64,000 nucleotides of DNA from Agaricus subrufescens (lineage: Eukaryota > Basidiomycota > Agaricomycetes > Agaricales > Agaricaceae): assembly GCA_029945375.1 (NCBI GenBank), contig CM057057.1, positions 4,216,001 through 4,280,000 on the forward strand, written 5' to 3'. The number at the start of each line of letters is the position of its first letter. Positions within the stretch are counted from its first letter, which is position 1. Positions 34,160 through 45,973 of the stretch are shown piece after piece. The position numbers were made by a program, and so were the translations under genes. The notes below the pieces were generated by a model that did not search any database, was not told the DNA's origin, and saw nothing but the letters and a program-made list of their open reading frames with translations.

Positions 34160-37100
34160 CTACAAGGTCCACGAAGCATCAGCCTCACCGTCCCTTACGA
34201 ACGGTCTGTCCAAACCAACTATTACACCCTCACACAATGGACAACTACTTGCCAGGATATCTTCCAATTCCGTTCGCAATTTCTCCGCTTTTTTCCCGAG
34301 ATCTTTATCCAGCCCTTTTTTCCCCTGTCCGGTCCCCATACCTGGCATCCATATAGGTGAAGTAATGATGGTCGCTAGTGCATCTGGTACAATCAGGTCA
34401 CGTAACTTGTCGCCTGCCGTCATGACGCTTCTCCCCAGTAGATTCGCGGCTTGAGCACTACCTTTCAGTGGAGCCACGGCCATCCCAGCGATGTTGCCGA
34501 AATTGGCCGATAAAAGCGTGCGCTGCGTAGTAGGCTGTCGCGGCGGGACCGCGTTTCCGGGTAGCGGTTTGTTTGCTCCACCATTGGCGATAGCCTTAGA
34601 TGGAGTGCTCGGAGCCTCTTTTGTGAGTTCCGTTTGCAGCGCGATAATCTTGCGTAATGAGTGAGGCGGCAAATTCTCTTTGACCTTGAAACAAGAACAA
34701 AATCAGTGCGAACTACCCGATCCAACAAAAGGAGCCATACCATCTCAACTAAACAGTCAGCGTGAAACACATGATGGCAAGGGAACACATAGAACTGCCT
34801 TGCAAAGAGCAGCTTTTCGCATCTGGAACATAAGGCATTTGAATTGATAGTGATATACCGATTCTTCAGTGCGACAATATCTTGCTTGATGCTCTCTGCC
34901 GTCTTCGTAGCATCATCCATCTCGCTCTTTAATTCATCAATATGAGCAGAATACTCCTCCAACGCATGCGCAATTTCTTCCTTGAAGTCGTCAATGACAA
35001 CGAAGTCAGGGAAGAACGGTAGTATGTCTTCAATCTTCAGAAGATCAGTATTCTCCAGGAATTGCATGGCCCTGTGGCGTCAATTGAATTAACATCCAAC
35101 GACCAGAACTAAAACAGAACTAAAACAGACACTTACGCTTTGATATCCTTCTTGTCTTGTACAACGTACTTCGCGATCTTCAGCCACAATTTTTTTCTCA
35201 AAACCTGATCCTCCTCTTCAGGTACTCGATCCGCGTTGGCCTTCGCCAATTCCAAGTCACCCTTCTCCAGAGCGAGGTCCACGCTGTTCTCATACAATCC
35301 CATCTTTGCGTATATATGCACACAAGGATGCGTGCGTCCTGCTAGCTTGCATATTCGTAGGGCATAGTCAAGATCGTAGTAAGGTTTGTTTGTTATCGGG
35401 TCGCAAGGAGCACTTGAGAGGAACCGAAGAAGAGGGCCTTCATCTTCCGGAAGTTGTGATGTAGGCGACATTGGTGATGAAACACTTGTGTACGTTGGTG
35501 ACGATGGGGAAACATAGAAGGTTATGAGTAAATTATGTATCGTGGGCGAGGTATTATGTTGTTCGAATATGACGAAATTGAGGTATCGTATAGCTTGATT
35601 CGGAGAGAGAGGAGAACGAGGGGTATGCTGCATTTGTAGGAGGGCGGGAACGAGGCGCCGTGGGTCAAGAGAAGGTTGTCGAAGCCAGGAGTCGACTGCG
35701 TCTTTCGGTACATGTCGCATAAGGACGGAAGCATATCGATAGTAAAGTTCGAGGTCATTTTGACTGCTGATAACCTCGATTGCTTTGGACCACTGCTCTT
35801 CCATTACCCAGTGTTCTACTACACGGGCATGGTCACCGACGGTCGAAGCAAAATAAAGGTACATATTTGTGCGTCCGTGCCCTTGTATGAGTTCATACAC
35901 AGTCTCTTTGTCAAGATTATTCTGCAAAAAACCTTAAGCTGACATATCGAGTGACAATATATATGCACCCACTTTGTATGTCTCAAAGAACTGACGCAAG
36001 TCGTCCTCCAGTATGGCTCGTTCCGTCTCCAAATTATCAACGTCATGCGATACGGATTCCGCAGCGACAATGTCGTCGAGCTCGTTGCACTTGCTCAGAT
36101 AGAATTCTACTAGCCACGTTGCCAGCATCATCCTTTGCGTAAGGTCCTACGATAAATCAGCCTCGACGAAAGCGATATCGATTCTCTATCTACCGTTTTC
36201 TTAGTACGTTCCAGGCGCGTGATGAGATACGACCGGAGGGCATCACGTTCGCCCGCATCCAAGAATTTGAGTACGACCTCTTCAAACGTTGCCGAACATT
36301 GCGCATAGCATCCAGCTGCTTGAAAATATCTCCCGTCGTTGAAGTAGGCTTCAGCCTGGGCAGCGAGAACGCGATCGCGTTGGAATGCTGTCTATCGGAT
36401 CAGAGTCAGTGAAAATCACATATAGCAAGAGAAATAATCCAATTTAACCTTTGAAAAGAGTAGAGCAGTTTCAAACTGTCCCTTCTCAAGATATAGCTTC
36501 CATACATCTCTATCCTCATTTCCAATGACTATTTCGAAAAGAGACTGGTCGGTGAAGATCCAATAAGTTCGACGGACGGGATCTGACGCCATTCCGAGAA
36601 CGGCCTCACTCGCTTTCTACCCGAAAGATAAGCGGGTTCAATGGTATACTAACTAGCAGGAAAACTTACGACTGGAAGTTGTTCCTCGTATGCTACATGG
36701 TCATTGAGATTGCAGATACCGACAATTCGATCCTTGTACAGGATAAGGAAGTGGAACTCCGTCAAAGCCAATGACAGTGGCAAATCACCCGCTCCTAGAC
36801 CAGCGAGAGTGGGGTATGGAAGTAGTTGAGAGTTATCGATATGATCTTCCGCTTCTGAGTCAATCTTGAGAGAACCATGATAGACCCCAGCAGCGGTCAT
36901 CCATGCCAGTCGTTTCGGGATAGAATGTGCCTGGTCTGCATTTGGTACAAAATACTGAAGATCGGAACGTTGTATATCCCCTGGTAGCTCGAGAATTTCT
37001 GATCTATATAATGAGATCTAAGTGAAAGAAGGAAAGGAATGCACACGCACTGGGGGCCGATTCCCGGTAAGTGGCAAACAATTGCGAGAACACCTTGCCC

Positions 37101-37987
37101 ACTTCCGACTTTTTATCCACAGGGCCTACAAATTGATATATTCTGGTTGTGGTTGTCACAACTACCAGTGCTTTCTTCCCATCCGCTGGGTTGAAATAAT
37201 CGAATTTAATGCCGGTGATGGGATGCCTCTCAGGTAACGAGAATACCGACTGCAAATACCGTTCTTGAGACTTGAAGAAATCTTCCTCAGCATCCAAAAC
37301 TGCTTCATACACCATCCCATTCCTCGTGCCAATCAGAATTTCTTTAGTCGACGTTGAATGTGTGGAAGATAATAGAGCAGCCTTATTCCAAGCAACACTC
37401 TCGATAACCATTTTGAACCCTTTCAGCATCCGAGGTTTCTTCCAGTTCCGATATAAGTACCAGTTCTCGCCTTGCATTGAAGTGATTATTATATGTCTTC
37501 CAGAAGGATCCATAAAGACTTTGTGCAACGTCATTTCCGTAGGTTTGCGAAGTATCGGAATTTTGATTACTTGGTCAGCATGCGAGAGTTCTATAAGTAC
37601 AAGGAGATTGTTGTTAAGACCCATGACCAGTAGATCTGAGCTGACAGCGAATGAGACGAGGGGAGCGGGAAATGCGAATTGAACGCGACCCAATTCAAAG
37701 ATGGGTGTAGGGGGATCATGGGAGACTGCAGCATTGATCTGTGAATGTGTGATGAGTGGTATACGCAAAAGCTGACAGTTTTTTTACTTGAGCGAGTTCG
37801 TCAATGTCTGAACGAGGGTCATTGGGTTCGTAAGGAGACGGCTCGAATCCTTCATACTGGAGCTGGGGTAGCGGAAGGGCCGCAGGTGTCGGGGCGCTGC
37901 CCGTTGTAGTAGCATGCTCGACGTCTGTGAATAGCTATATGCTTCTGTAATATACAGCGGAAATTGCGACTTACATTCGTCGAACAT
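34160..37987 (-). CDS. VPS18: Vacuolar sorting protein VPS18 (PEP3), HOPS/CORVET core
   Basis: The first exon encodes only MFDE plus one base (37987 to about 37975), then introns lead into the propeller: VQFAFPAPLVSFAVSSDLLVM, PTEMTLHKVFMDPSGRHII, FKMVIESVAWN and GIKFDYFNP. The alpha-solenoid follows, with VYELIQGHGRTNMYLYFA, VEHWVMEEQWSKAI and YASVLMRHVPKDAVDSWL. The family hallmark DLLKIEDILPFFPDFVVIDDF comes next, and then a RING-H2 finger (CSRCEKLLF, FPCHHVFHADCL, with SCPLCE after a gap). This order and the long insertion within the RING are characteristic of Vps18. The protein is a core subunit of the HOPS and CORVET tethers for fusion at endosomes and vacuoles. The stop at 34160 lies 145 bp from the converging CGR1 stop. 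About nine introns. Confidence 0.95.
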
Positions 37988-38718
37988 GGCGTCCTGTAGA
38001 CCGCCTAAATACTGCGTGCTAAAGTAGAAGCGATGAACTCGCGTCAGTCACGTTTACTGTGGGTAAAGGACCCCGGGATATCCCTTGGGTCCGGACCAAA
38101 CTTGATCGATTGATCCGGCGGTCAAAACCCCCACCGTAATTAAGCATCCAGCCAAATTTGTGGATTTCGTCCTCTGAGCTGACCCAAGCACCAAATCTTG
38201 CTTACGCTAGGCTGTCCTGGAGTCTGATATAGTTCATTCATAGTCTCGATTTGTCGGGAAATATTACTAGCATTTCGGAAAACAAATGGGCAGGGGCTCT
38301 CGGATAAGGTGCAAGGTACGCGGTAGTGACGCACCCCAAAGCCTATACTCGACGGTGACTATCATCATCTCATATTCACAGCCGAATCAGACATTGGCCC
38401 TGTACAGAGCCTAAGTCCCCACAGCACATACCGCATACGGCTATCAGAATTAGATTCATCCGGATTGCTACTTACTAGGGTCCTGTCATGGGTCGTGCTC
38501 TGCCGCTCCCTTGCCGGTGCTAGACACAATGCATAAAGATCGATCCATCACCCCGCCAGCCCAAAGATGGTATTAATGAAAAATAATGTAGTGATTTTTT
38601 GTTCATATCACTTTCATGTAGTAAAGCGCTTCTGCCGTCTCACTGATCGGTTTACTTGGGTCCGATGGGCAGATAGAAAAGCTTGTCCTGAATCGATCTA
38701 CCTTTCCCCATCTTGATC
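37988..38718. promoter_or_regulatory. Divergent promoter region VPS18 / SHB17-like, with palindromes
   Basis: About 730 bp upstream of two divergent genes. Positions 38068-38092 form a nested palindrome (GGACCC ... GGGTCC around GGGATATCCC), and 38093-38125 has spaced CCGGA/TCCGG arms around an ATCGAT. These could be binding sites or cruciforms. No gene is supported. Confidence 0.45.
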
Positions 38719-39843
38719 ATGTCCCAACAACGTCCTATGCCTAGACTCTTCGTTGTCCGACACGGTACGTTCCAAAAGATCTAGACCTGTGTCCTGTCGT
38801 CTCATCTCCGGATAGGGCAGACAGAATGGTCCGAGAACGGGTGGGTAGCTCCTGATCAGGGTTTGATTGCTTGATCGACACTGAACTGCTTCCTGTTCTT
38901 ATAACCAGGAGACATGTAAGTCGCTCCTTTCTGCTGAATAGAAGGCAATAAATAGCTTACAACTATTTGACCCATTGTGTAGACTGGCGTCTCAGATATA
39001 CCACTTACTGCAGTCGGGGAAGCACAAGTTAAAGCCACGGCCGAGAAACTCGTTGGTGATGGACGTATGTGTTTAGTTGATAAACGGCGAAAAATAAACT
39101 CGCTCTTACGTGAAAGTATAGGCTTGATTGACCCGAAGAACTTGTGTACCGTCTATGTTTCCCCAAGGCAAAGAGCTCACAAGACTTTCCACATATTGTT
39201 TGCCAATGTGCCCAAAGTTCCGAACCATGTACTCACCGAAGAGGCCAGAGAATGGGACTACGGTAAGAAATAAAGTCATGCGAACCCCCATTTATATTGC
39301 TATAATTGCGTCAAAACATAGGAGACTATGAGGGCCTCCGAACATCAGAAATCCTCGAAAGGAGCCCTGGATGGAATGGCTGGAAAGATGGGTAAGAATA
39401 GCAGCCTACCTGACATTCAGCGGTATCTGACATCTATCAGATACGTGGGGGGTGAGAGCGTCGAAGACATAGAGTTCCGCGTGGATGGCCTCATAGAAAA
39501 GATCCGCGCATACCACAAGAAATACTACGAAGAGGGGACTGTCTCTCGTGATGTCATGATCGTCGCACACGGACATTTTGGAAGAATCTTAACCGCTCGT
39601 TGGGTCGGATTCCCTGCGGCATACGGTAAGAGCCTGTGGTGACTCTGTGATTATACCACTCACAATCTATGGACAGGTACCAAGCTCACTTTCGATGCTG
39701 GTGCTGTGAGTTATTGTTTACGACATACATACAGGGCTTAGATCGCTCACTTTACTTATCAGATTACACTCCTGAGCTACGAGCATCATAATCTTGGCGA
39801 GCCGTCAATAACTGCGCTAAACCTATCTTCTGCCCTCTTGTAG
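38719..39843 (+). CDS. Histidine phosphatase, SHB17 (sedoheptulose bisphosphatase) type
   Basis: Spliced product of about 221 residues from the ATG at 38719 to the TAG at 39841. The phosphohistidine motif RHG is at residues 14-16 (FVVRHGQTEWSENG). Then come HTGVSDIPLTAVGEAQ, VYVSPRQRAHKTFHIL, EEAREWDYGDYEGLRTSEI, and the second catalytic block VMIVAHGHFGRI (His167). It ends AITLLSYEHHNLGEPSI. The DYEG block and the LSYEHH ending resemble yeast Shb17, which hydrolyses sedoheptulose-1,7-bisphosphate in riboneogenesis; broad phosphatases and phosphoglycerate mutases share the fold. It is about 50 residues shorter than yeast Shb17 at the insertion before the last block. The 5' end is finely split: exon 2 is 38816-38840 and exon 3 only 7 nt (38909-38915). 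Confidence 0.82.
38909..38915 (+). other. 7-nt microexon in the SHB17-like gene
   Basis: GAGACAT lies between an acceptor (aaccag) and a donor (gtaagt). It is needed to join ENG to HTGVSDIPLT in frame and supplies the Arg-His codons. Confidence 0.7.
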
Positions 39844-40026
39844 GCAGTATTCTATTATATACTTGGCGACCCTATGTGCCACTATTACTGAGGATTGAAT
39901 ATAACTGAGATAATATGATGTTGTTACGAAGTCTGACGGAGATCATTATGCTATGGAAACTATTTACCTAAGTACAAAATACAAGAAACACTGCTCACAC
40001 CTATACCTACTTCAGTTACCTTGTCG

Positions 40027-43000
40027 ATGTCTTCGCCGGCGGAAGCCACGGATATTCAGTCTGTTTCAACGCGTGGAGAGTTTTCAGATGGCGCGGACCC
40101 ACACGACCACGAGGCATACGGAGAAACTCGGCCCGCCGTATTCGGGCTCAATGAAGAGGCAAATGCAGCTCTCGAAACGGAACGGGCTGATAGATCAAAT
40201 CACTGCTTCGACACCTCCCTTGCAGACACCACCAATCAAATCACCGTCCCCCACGATTCTGAGCTCGAGGAAAGTGAGCTTCTTTCGGAGGTGACTGCAG
40301 GATCAGAGGCACCTGTGAAGAAACCATCAACGGTTGTGACAAGCACCACGAGCAAACCAAAAACCACCATGTCGAAAACACCTGGCGCGTCTCCTGCGAA
40401 GAAGGTTAGTAGCTAGACGTGTTTCTTGATATTGTGACGTGACTGACTGACCTGACCGCTTACCTCAAAGCCAGCCATAGGGTTGACCAGAACAACGTCG
40501 ATGAGTGCCAAAACCGCAGGAGCTGCTGCCCCGCCCTCACCTGTGAAGAAAGCCAGTAGCGTCTCGGCAACGTCGAAAACAGCTGCCCCAACTGCTCGAA
40601 CCCCCGCTTCCGGCCGTGCGTCTCTCGCTGGGGGAACCAAGCCGACGCCCCGGCCCTCCCTCGGCTCATCCAGTAGCAACAAGGCCGTCGCAGAATCAGG
40701 CAATGCTGCTCCAGGTCGTTCTTCAGTCATTTCTCCCTCTGGTTCTGTGTCGTCTCTCAGGTCTGCTGGACCCTCTGCGGCCACAAAGCCTCGTGCTTCT
40801 TTATCGGCGGAGGTGACAAAGAAGCCTGCCACGACTACTGCTCGTGCTCTTTCTCAGAACAAAGCCGTGCCCAGTGGAACAACTGCTCAGAAGGCTTCCA
40901 TCCGGTCCGGCGCGCTTCCTACCTCACAAAGCAGACTTGCAGCCGCGCGCACCGGCTCTATCACCTCTATCAAAGAGCTTAAGGATGACAAGAATACTCA
41001 AGCTGTGAAAGATTTGGAAGATCAAGTAGGTTTTGGTAGTAACACTGTTGTATCTAGCGCTGACAAGGGCTCATAGCTTTCTACGGTTAAGGAGGATATG
41101 AAGGTGAAGGAGTCCACAATTACAGAGTTGGAGGGGCAGGTTGAGAGTTTGAGAGTTTCGCTCGAATCCGCCCGAAGCGAGGCCGAAGCAAAAGCCTCGC
41201 AGGCTTCTGAATTTGAAAGCTCCAAATCAAGTTTAGAAACGACGTTACAAGAGACGAAAGATGCCCTTGCAAAGTTGGAAGCCGAATATGAAGAGCTAAA
41301 GTCGAACCTCGGGGCTTCGAAGAGAGAAGTAAGTATTCATTTATGCAGCCTGTCTCTCTTACTAACTCCTCTTCAGTTTGAAGCGGCCAAGGCGGCGTCC
41401 TCGTCCTCGGATGAGCTTACTGCAACGCTCAATGAAAGGATTCAAAAGTTAGAGTCTGAAATAAAGACCGCAAACGAGAATCTTGAAGCCGCCAAAGCTT
41501 CTCATGAACTCGCCACCTCGGAAGCCGCGTCTGCAGCAGCCATAGATAAAGAAGCACTTACGAAAGCGCACGCTGACCTCGAGGCCCTTACGCAAGAGGC
41601 AGAACAGCTCAAACAAACGCATGCCACAGCTTCTCTCGATGCCCAAACCAAGGTCACAGCTCTCGAAGCCAGATTGAAAGAAACGGAAGAACTTACATCT
41701 CAGTTGACTGCATTGAGGGCTGAAAAAGAGGAAACTGCTACAAAGATTTCTGAGTTTGAGGTCGAGATCTTGGAGCTCAAAGAAACCCAGGAGACACTAG
41801 AAGATGAACGGCTTCGTTTGACGAATGTTATCAAAGGTCTAGAAGGTGATCTTACTCGCGCACGTGGTGATCTAGATAAAGCAGCCGAGAATCTCAGCGC
41901 CACGGAGGAGCGACATACCACCGCCGTCAATGAGTTGCAAAAAAAGCACTCTGATGAGCTGGCTGTTGCGGCTGAGAAACAATCGGAAGTCGCTAGCTCG
42001 CTGCAAGCAGTTCAAAACGATCTCCAGGTTGCCCATTCAGATTTGGAAAAGGCGAGAGCTGCTACTGGCGAAGCCGAAGAAGCATTCAAAGTCAAATTGT
42101 CTGAAGTTGAACAAGCATACATAGCAGCCCAAAATGAGTTATCGGAGAGAATTGTCACTATTACCACAGAACTTGAGGTAAACATTTTCTCATGGCGAGA
42201 TCAAGTATTTATGGTTTGTTTGTAGGGTCAGGAAGCACTGTACGAAGCCAAAGTCCAGGCGGTGAAAGACGAACACAGTACTCTTCTGGAGGAAGCTTTC
42301 CAGCGCGCTAAGGTGCAGTCCTTGAGTTACACACTCCATCGTTGAATTAATGCATCTGGTAGAACGAAGCGGGAGAGGAACACTGGAAAGAACTTCAAGA
42401 ACTACGGGCCCAATCAAAAGCTTCTATTGAAGAAATACAAGCTGCCAATTCTAACACGCTGCGCGAACTTCAGGCAGAACATGCGTCATCTCTCGAGTCA
42501 GAGGTTCAAACACTTACGAAACAATTCAACAACTCGAAATTGGAACTCAAGGCTACTCAGGACGATCTTTTGAAAGCCAAGGCTTCGCTCGACACTTCAC
42601 GCGGGGAAGTCGAAACATTGACCAAACAACTGGAAGAGGCGAAGGCTGCTTTGGGCACTTCGTCTGTTGTCAATCCAGAGCAGGCTGAGGAGATCGCGAG
42701 ACTAACACAAGAGCTAGCGCATGCGAAGGATGATCATGCCGCCCTAACTGAAGCATTGAATCTGACGAAGAGCTCAATGACTGAAATGTCGGACCGTCAC
42801 GCCCTGGACTGGGAGGACGCTGCCAAGGCGCGTGCGAGCGAAGCGACTCACCTCAAGACTGTTCATGAAGGAGAAGTCAATACCCTTATCAAAGAGAAAA
42901 CTGATCTCGCTGTGAAGTTGTCAGATATCGAAGGCGAGCTTGCCACTGTGAGAGCGGAGCTAGACAGTCTAAAAGCCTCACCGAAAGTAAACGGCAATGG

Positions 43001-43607
43001 CTCCGTGACTGCTGATGGCGCTTCACCGTCTGGTGTCGTAACAGATGAGATGGTACGCCAGTTGCACGAGGCACACAACCTCAAAATGGGTGATTTGGCG
43101 GCCGAGCATGAAAAGGCTATGAAGGCGGTGCAGAAGCAGCTAGATGATGCACAGAAGAAGATCGGTGAATTGGGTGCAGAGGTATCAAGAAAAGCGATGG
43201 AAATTCAGTTCATGGAATCGGAACAAGAAGACCAGAATGAGTCTGTGACAAGGTATGTGAAGTTATTCCGGTTTAATACTTGTGTTGGTGTTCTTTTGGC
43301 GTTGGTTTTGATTTATGGACTCCTTTGATTCGATCTTTAATTAACTCCTGGACCTTTTTTTCGAGCACATGGTATCAGGCATGCCTGTCGCTTTGTTCTT
43401 GCATTTGGATTCTATTGTGATTTGGTTCTGTTCATACATTCTCACTTGTTTCTTTTCTTCATTGTTTCATCTTTTAATTTATTTGGACGGTGTATTGACG
43501 GTTCTCATTTCTCTCACAGATTAAAGGATGACATGCGGATTCTTAAAGATCAATTACTCAAAGCCGGAATAGAGCCTCAAATAAGCGGCGAGCTAGACGA
43601 AGAGTAA
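40027..43607 (+). CDS. Long coiled-coil protein with basic Ser/Ala/Pro-rich N-terminus
   Basis: Not recognised as a named family. The first part (about 330 residues) is disordered and rich in Ser, Ala, Thr, Pro and Lys with repeats of SPVKKASS/SPAKK type, the composition of microtubule- or DNA-binding tails. It is followed by some 650 residues of almost continuous heptads (for example VKDLEDQLSTVKEDM, ITELEGQVESLRVSLESA, ALAKLEAEYEELKSNL) like golgins, CLIP or myosin tails. It ends DMRILKDQLLKAGIEPQISGELDEE. The ATG at 40027 is used because the open frame before it has no ATG. Introns sit near 40406-40471, 41025-41075, 41331-41378, 42178-42224, 42313-42360 and a long last one at 43253-43519. 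A cytoskeletal or Golgi tether role is possible but unproven. Confidence 0.7.
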
Positions 43608-44189
43608 TTCACGTTTTCGCCACGACCGCCTGCGGACAAGTAAATCACATCATTTACAATATTGCGGAAATCTACCCAAGCTCCCTTTCTACTGTGATGA
43701 CACTCGATAACCATTTCGAAGAACTATATACCCTGGCGTTTATCTTTGCTCTTTTATCACGCTAATTTAGTCGCTTGTTGTTTTAAGCTTATTTGTGTAA
43801 GTAGGAATAGGTTAATCTTTTTCGTATGCCCAGCCCTCTTGCTTTTCTACCTATGCTTTACTTTTATATGACACACTTGGTTGTAATGCATTCTTAGGAG
43901 GCAAAATCTAATACGGTGGATGTTTGACCGTCTTCACAGGAGAATGGTGCTTAGGACGGTGGCGGGAGAAATAGCGGGCTCTGATTGGTGGGTTGTTGCG
44001 GAATTTCGACAGAAGTCGTCCGATCGGCTTTAAGTTAGATCTCGATTTACGCAAGCCTCCCTTTTTCGGGCAGCCCGGGTTCCTTTTCCTGGCCGCATAC
44101 TCTTTCTCTTTCTTTCCTCCTTCACCTCTCTCCCCTCCTCCTTTCTATCCTATCTTCTTGTACTAGTCGTACTTCTCCTTCTCGTTGTC
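43608..44189. promoter_or_regulatory. YHM2 promoter with CCAAT box and CT-rich leader
   Basis: About 580 bp. The left part is the coiled-coil gene's 3' flank. An inverted CCAAT (GATTGG) lies at 43983-43988. A strong pyrimidine tract covers about 44097-44178 just before the ATG, a pattern common in highly expressed fungal genes. Confidence 0.55.
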
Positions 44190-45729
44190 ATGGGTGTTCA
44201 AAGAGAACCTGGTCAAAAAGGCGTCAGCTGGTCTAACATTGCTGTTGGTGAGCGCTACAGTAGACTGTCCATTCCCCACCGCGTCCACCAGCTTACCAGT
44301 CGTCACACAGGTGGCATTATGAACATGGTATAAAATTGTTTTCTTCTACAGTGGTCGTTGCGAACCTTTCTGACATTCTGTGCCACGTGTCGCGTCTGTG
44401 TCTGCTGGTATTAGTTTGTAAGTGGTCATGTTTTGGAACACCACGACATCGCATGTCTAACTGTACACATGTAGGAGGCGAGTCTACACGATCAAGCATC
44501 ATGCCCTATGCAAAATATTAATCTAGCGTTCATTATGGGCAGGTCACTACGCTCGGTCAACCTTTGGAAGTTTTGAAAACGCAGATGGCTGCTAACCGGT
44601 CACAAACAATGTGGCAAGCCTGCAAAATAGTCTGGTCGCGTGGAGGTGCCTCTGGTTTCTTCCAGGGCTTGATTCCGTGGGTGCGTTTTTTCATCTTTTT
44701 TTTCTGTAAATGCAGGGTCGTAAAACTCAAATTTGTTTATGTCAGGCTTGGATCGAAGCTTCGACTAAAGGCGCTGTGCTCGTCTTCACTGCCACGGAAG
44801 TGGAAACAGCTACTCTTGCCGCTGGAATCAACCCCGGTGTTGCCGGGCTACTTGGTGGTATGACCGGTGGTATCGCACAGGCCTATGCGACGATGGGTGA
44901 GTGATATGTCAAATGCTAGCACCCTCCCATGATGGCCTGCACCACCCAAAATTGGTAAAGTGCACCAGCCGATGGGGAAGGATCTGTGTATGGCTTCCAC
45001 TGATACCGGAGGTTTACTGACCACGCTTTAAGGTTTTACGACATGTATGAAGACCGTCGAGATTACTAGGGCCAAGACCGCTGCTTCGGGAGTTAAGCCC
45101 CCATCAACATGGGCCGTGTTCATGGATATCTATCGCCGCGAAGGTATCGCTGGTGTGAATAAGGGAGTAAATGCCGTCGCAGTCCGCCAGTGCACTAACT
45201 GGGGTTCACGGTGAGATCTTTGTCTTTTTTATCCATTATTAGAATTAATAGGATATGTAGTATGGGATTCGCCCGCCTCGCGGAATCTATGATTCGTAAA
45301 GTTCGTGGCAAGGGCCAGGATGAGAGCCTCAGCGCTTTCGAAAAGATCTCAGCCTCGACTGTGGGTGGTGCCTTGGCAACGTGGAATCAACCTATCGAGG
45401 TCGTCCGTGTGGAGGTTGGTGATCCCCGTTATGTACTCTTTTTGATCCAATTTCTAATACACTACAGATGCAATCCATGGCTAAAGGCGCTGCAAACGCA
45501 AACCGACCCGAAAAACTCACAATCGCGAACACACTCCGATACATTTACAAGGAGAATGGTATCAAAGGCTTGTACCGTGGAGTGACCCCTCGTATTGGTC
45601 TTGGTGTTTGGCAGACGATCTGCATGGTGTCGCTTGCTGATTATGTCAAAGCATGGTGAGTTTCTTTGTTTGTGGGTAAAAAAACTTTTCTTCTGACACA
45701 TGAATAGGGTGAAGGGCAGGCAGTCATGA
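44190..45729 (+). CDS. YHM2: Mitochondrial citrate/oxoglutarate carrier YHM2
   Basis: A mitochondrial carrier family protein of about 300 residues. Motifs match yeast Yhm2 closely: [112 protein letters not shown] and [17 protein letters not shown]. The three carrier repeats are variant (QPLEVLK, and [11 protein letters not shown]), as in Yhm2. Yhm2 exchanges citrate for 2-oxoglutarate across the inner membrane and helps NADPH supply; it also associates with mitochondrial DNA. Exon 2 is a 17-nt microexon (about 44312-44328) coding for the GGIMNM segment. The last exon encodes VKGRQS and ends with TGA at 45727-45729. Confidence 0.95.
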
Positions 45730-45973
45730 TAGTTAGATGATGATGACGGGCGCTGTTCATGTTCTTATTCGTATTGATATAGAGTATTAGTATACGAGAT
45801 CTATAGTTTTTTATTCTAAACTGTTGGTCCACCCGAGTTTGGGCTTAGGGAATCATTTTACCCGAGAGCCGGTGCTCCTATATAAGCCATAAGTCTCAAC
45901 GTAACTCAACATCATAAATCTTAAATAACCGCCCCTAGACCGCCCTTCTGCTAATCAACCACCAGCGTTGGCC
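45730..45973. promoter_or_regulatory. Mpv17-family gene promoter with TATA box
   Basis: TATATAAG at 45879-45886 lies about 90 bp before the ATG of the next gene. The first part is the YHM2 3' flank. Confidence 0.5.

Noticed and set aside
37845..37870. tRNA B-box-like ggctcgaatcc
   Set aside because: It lies in VPS18 coding sequence and no A box or cloverleaf can be formed around it.
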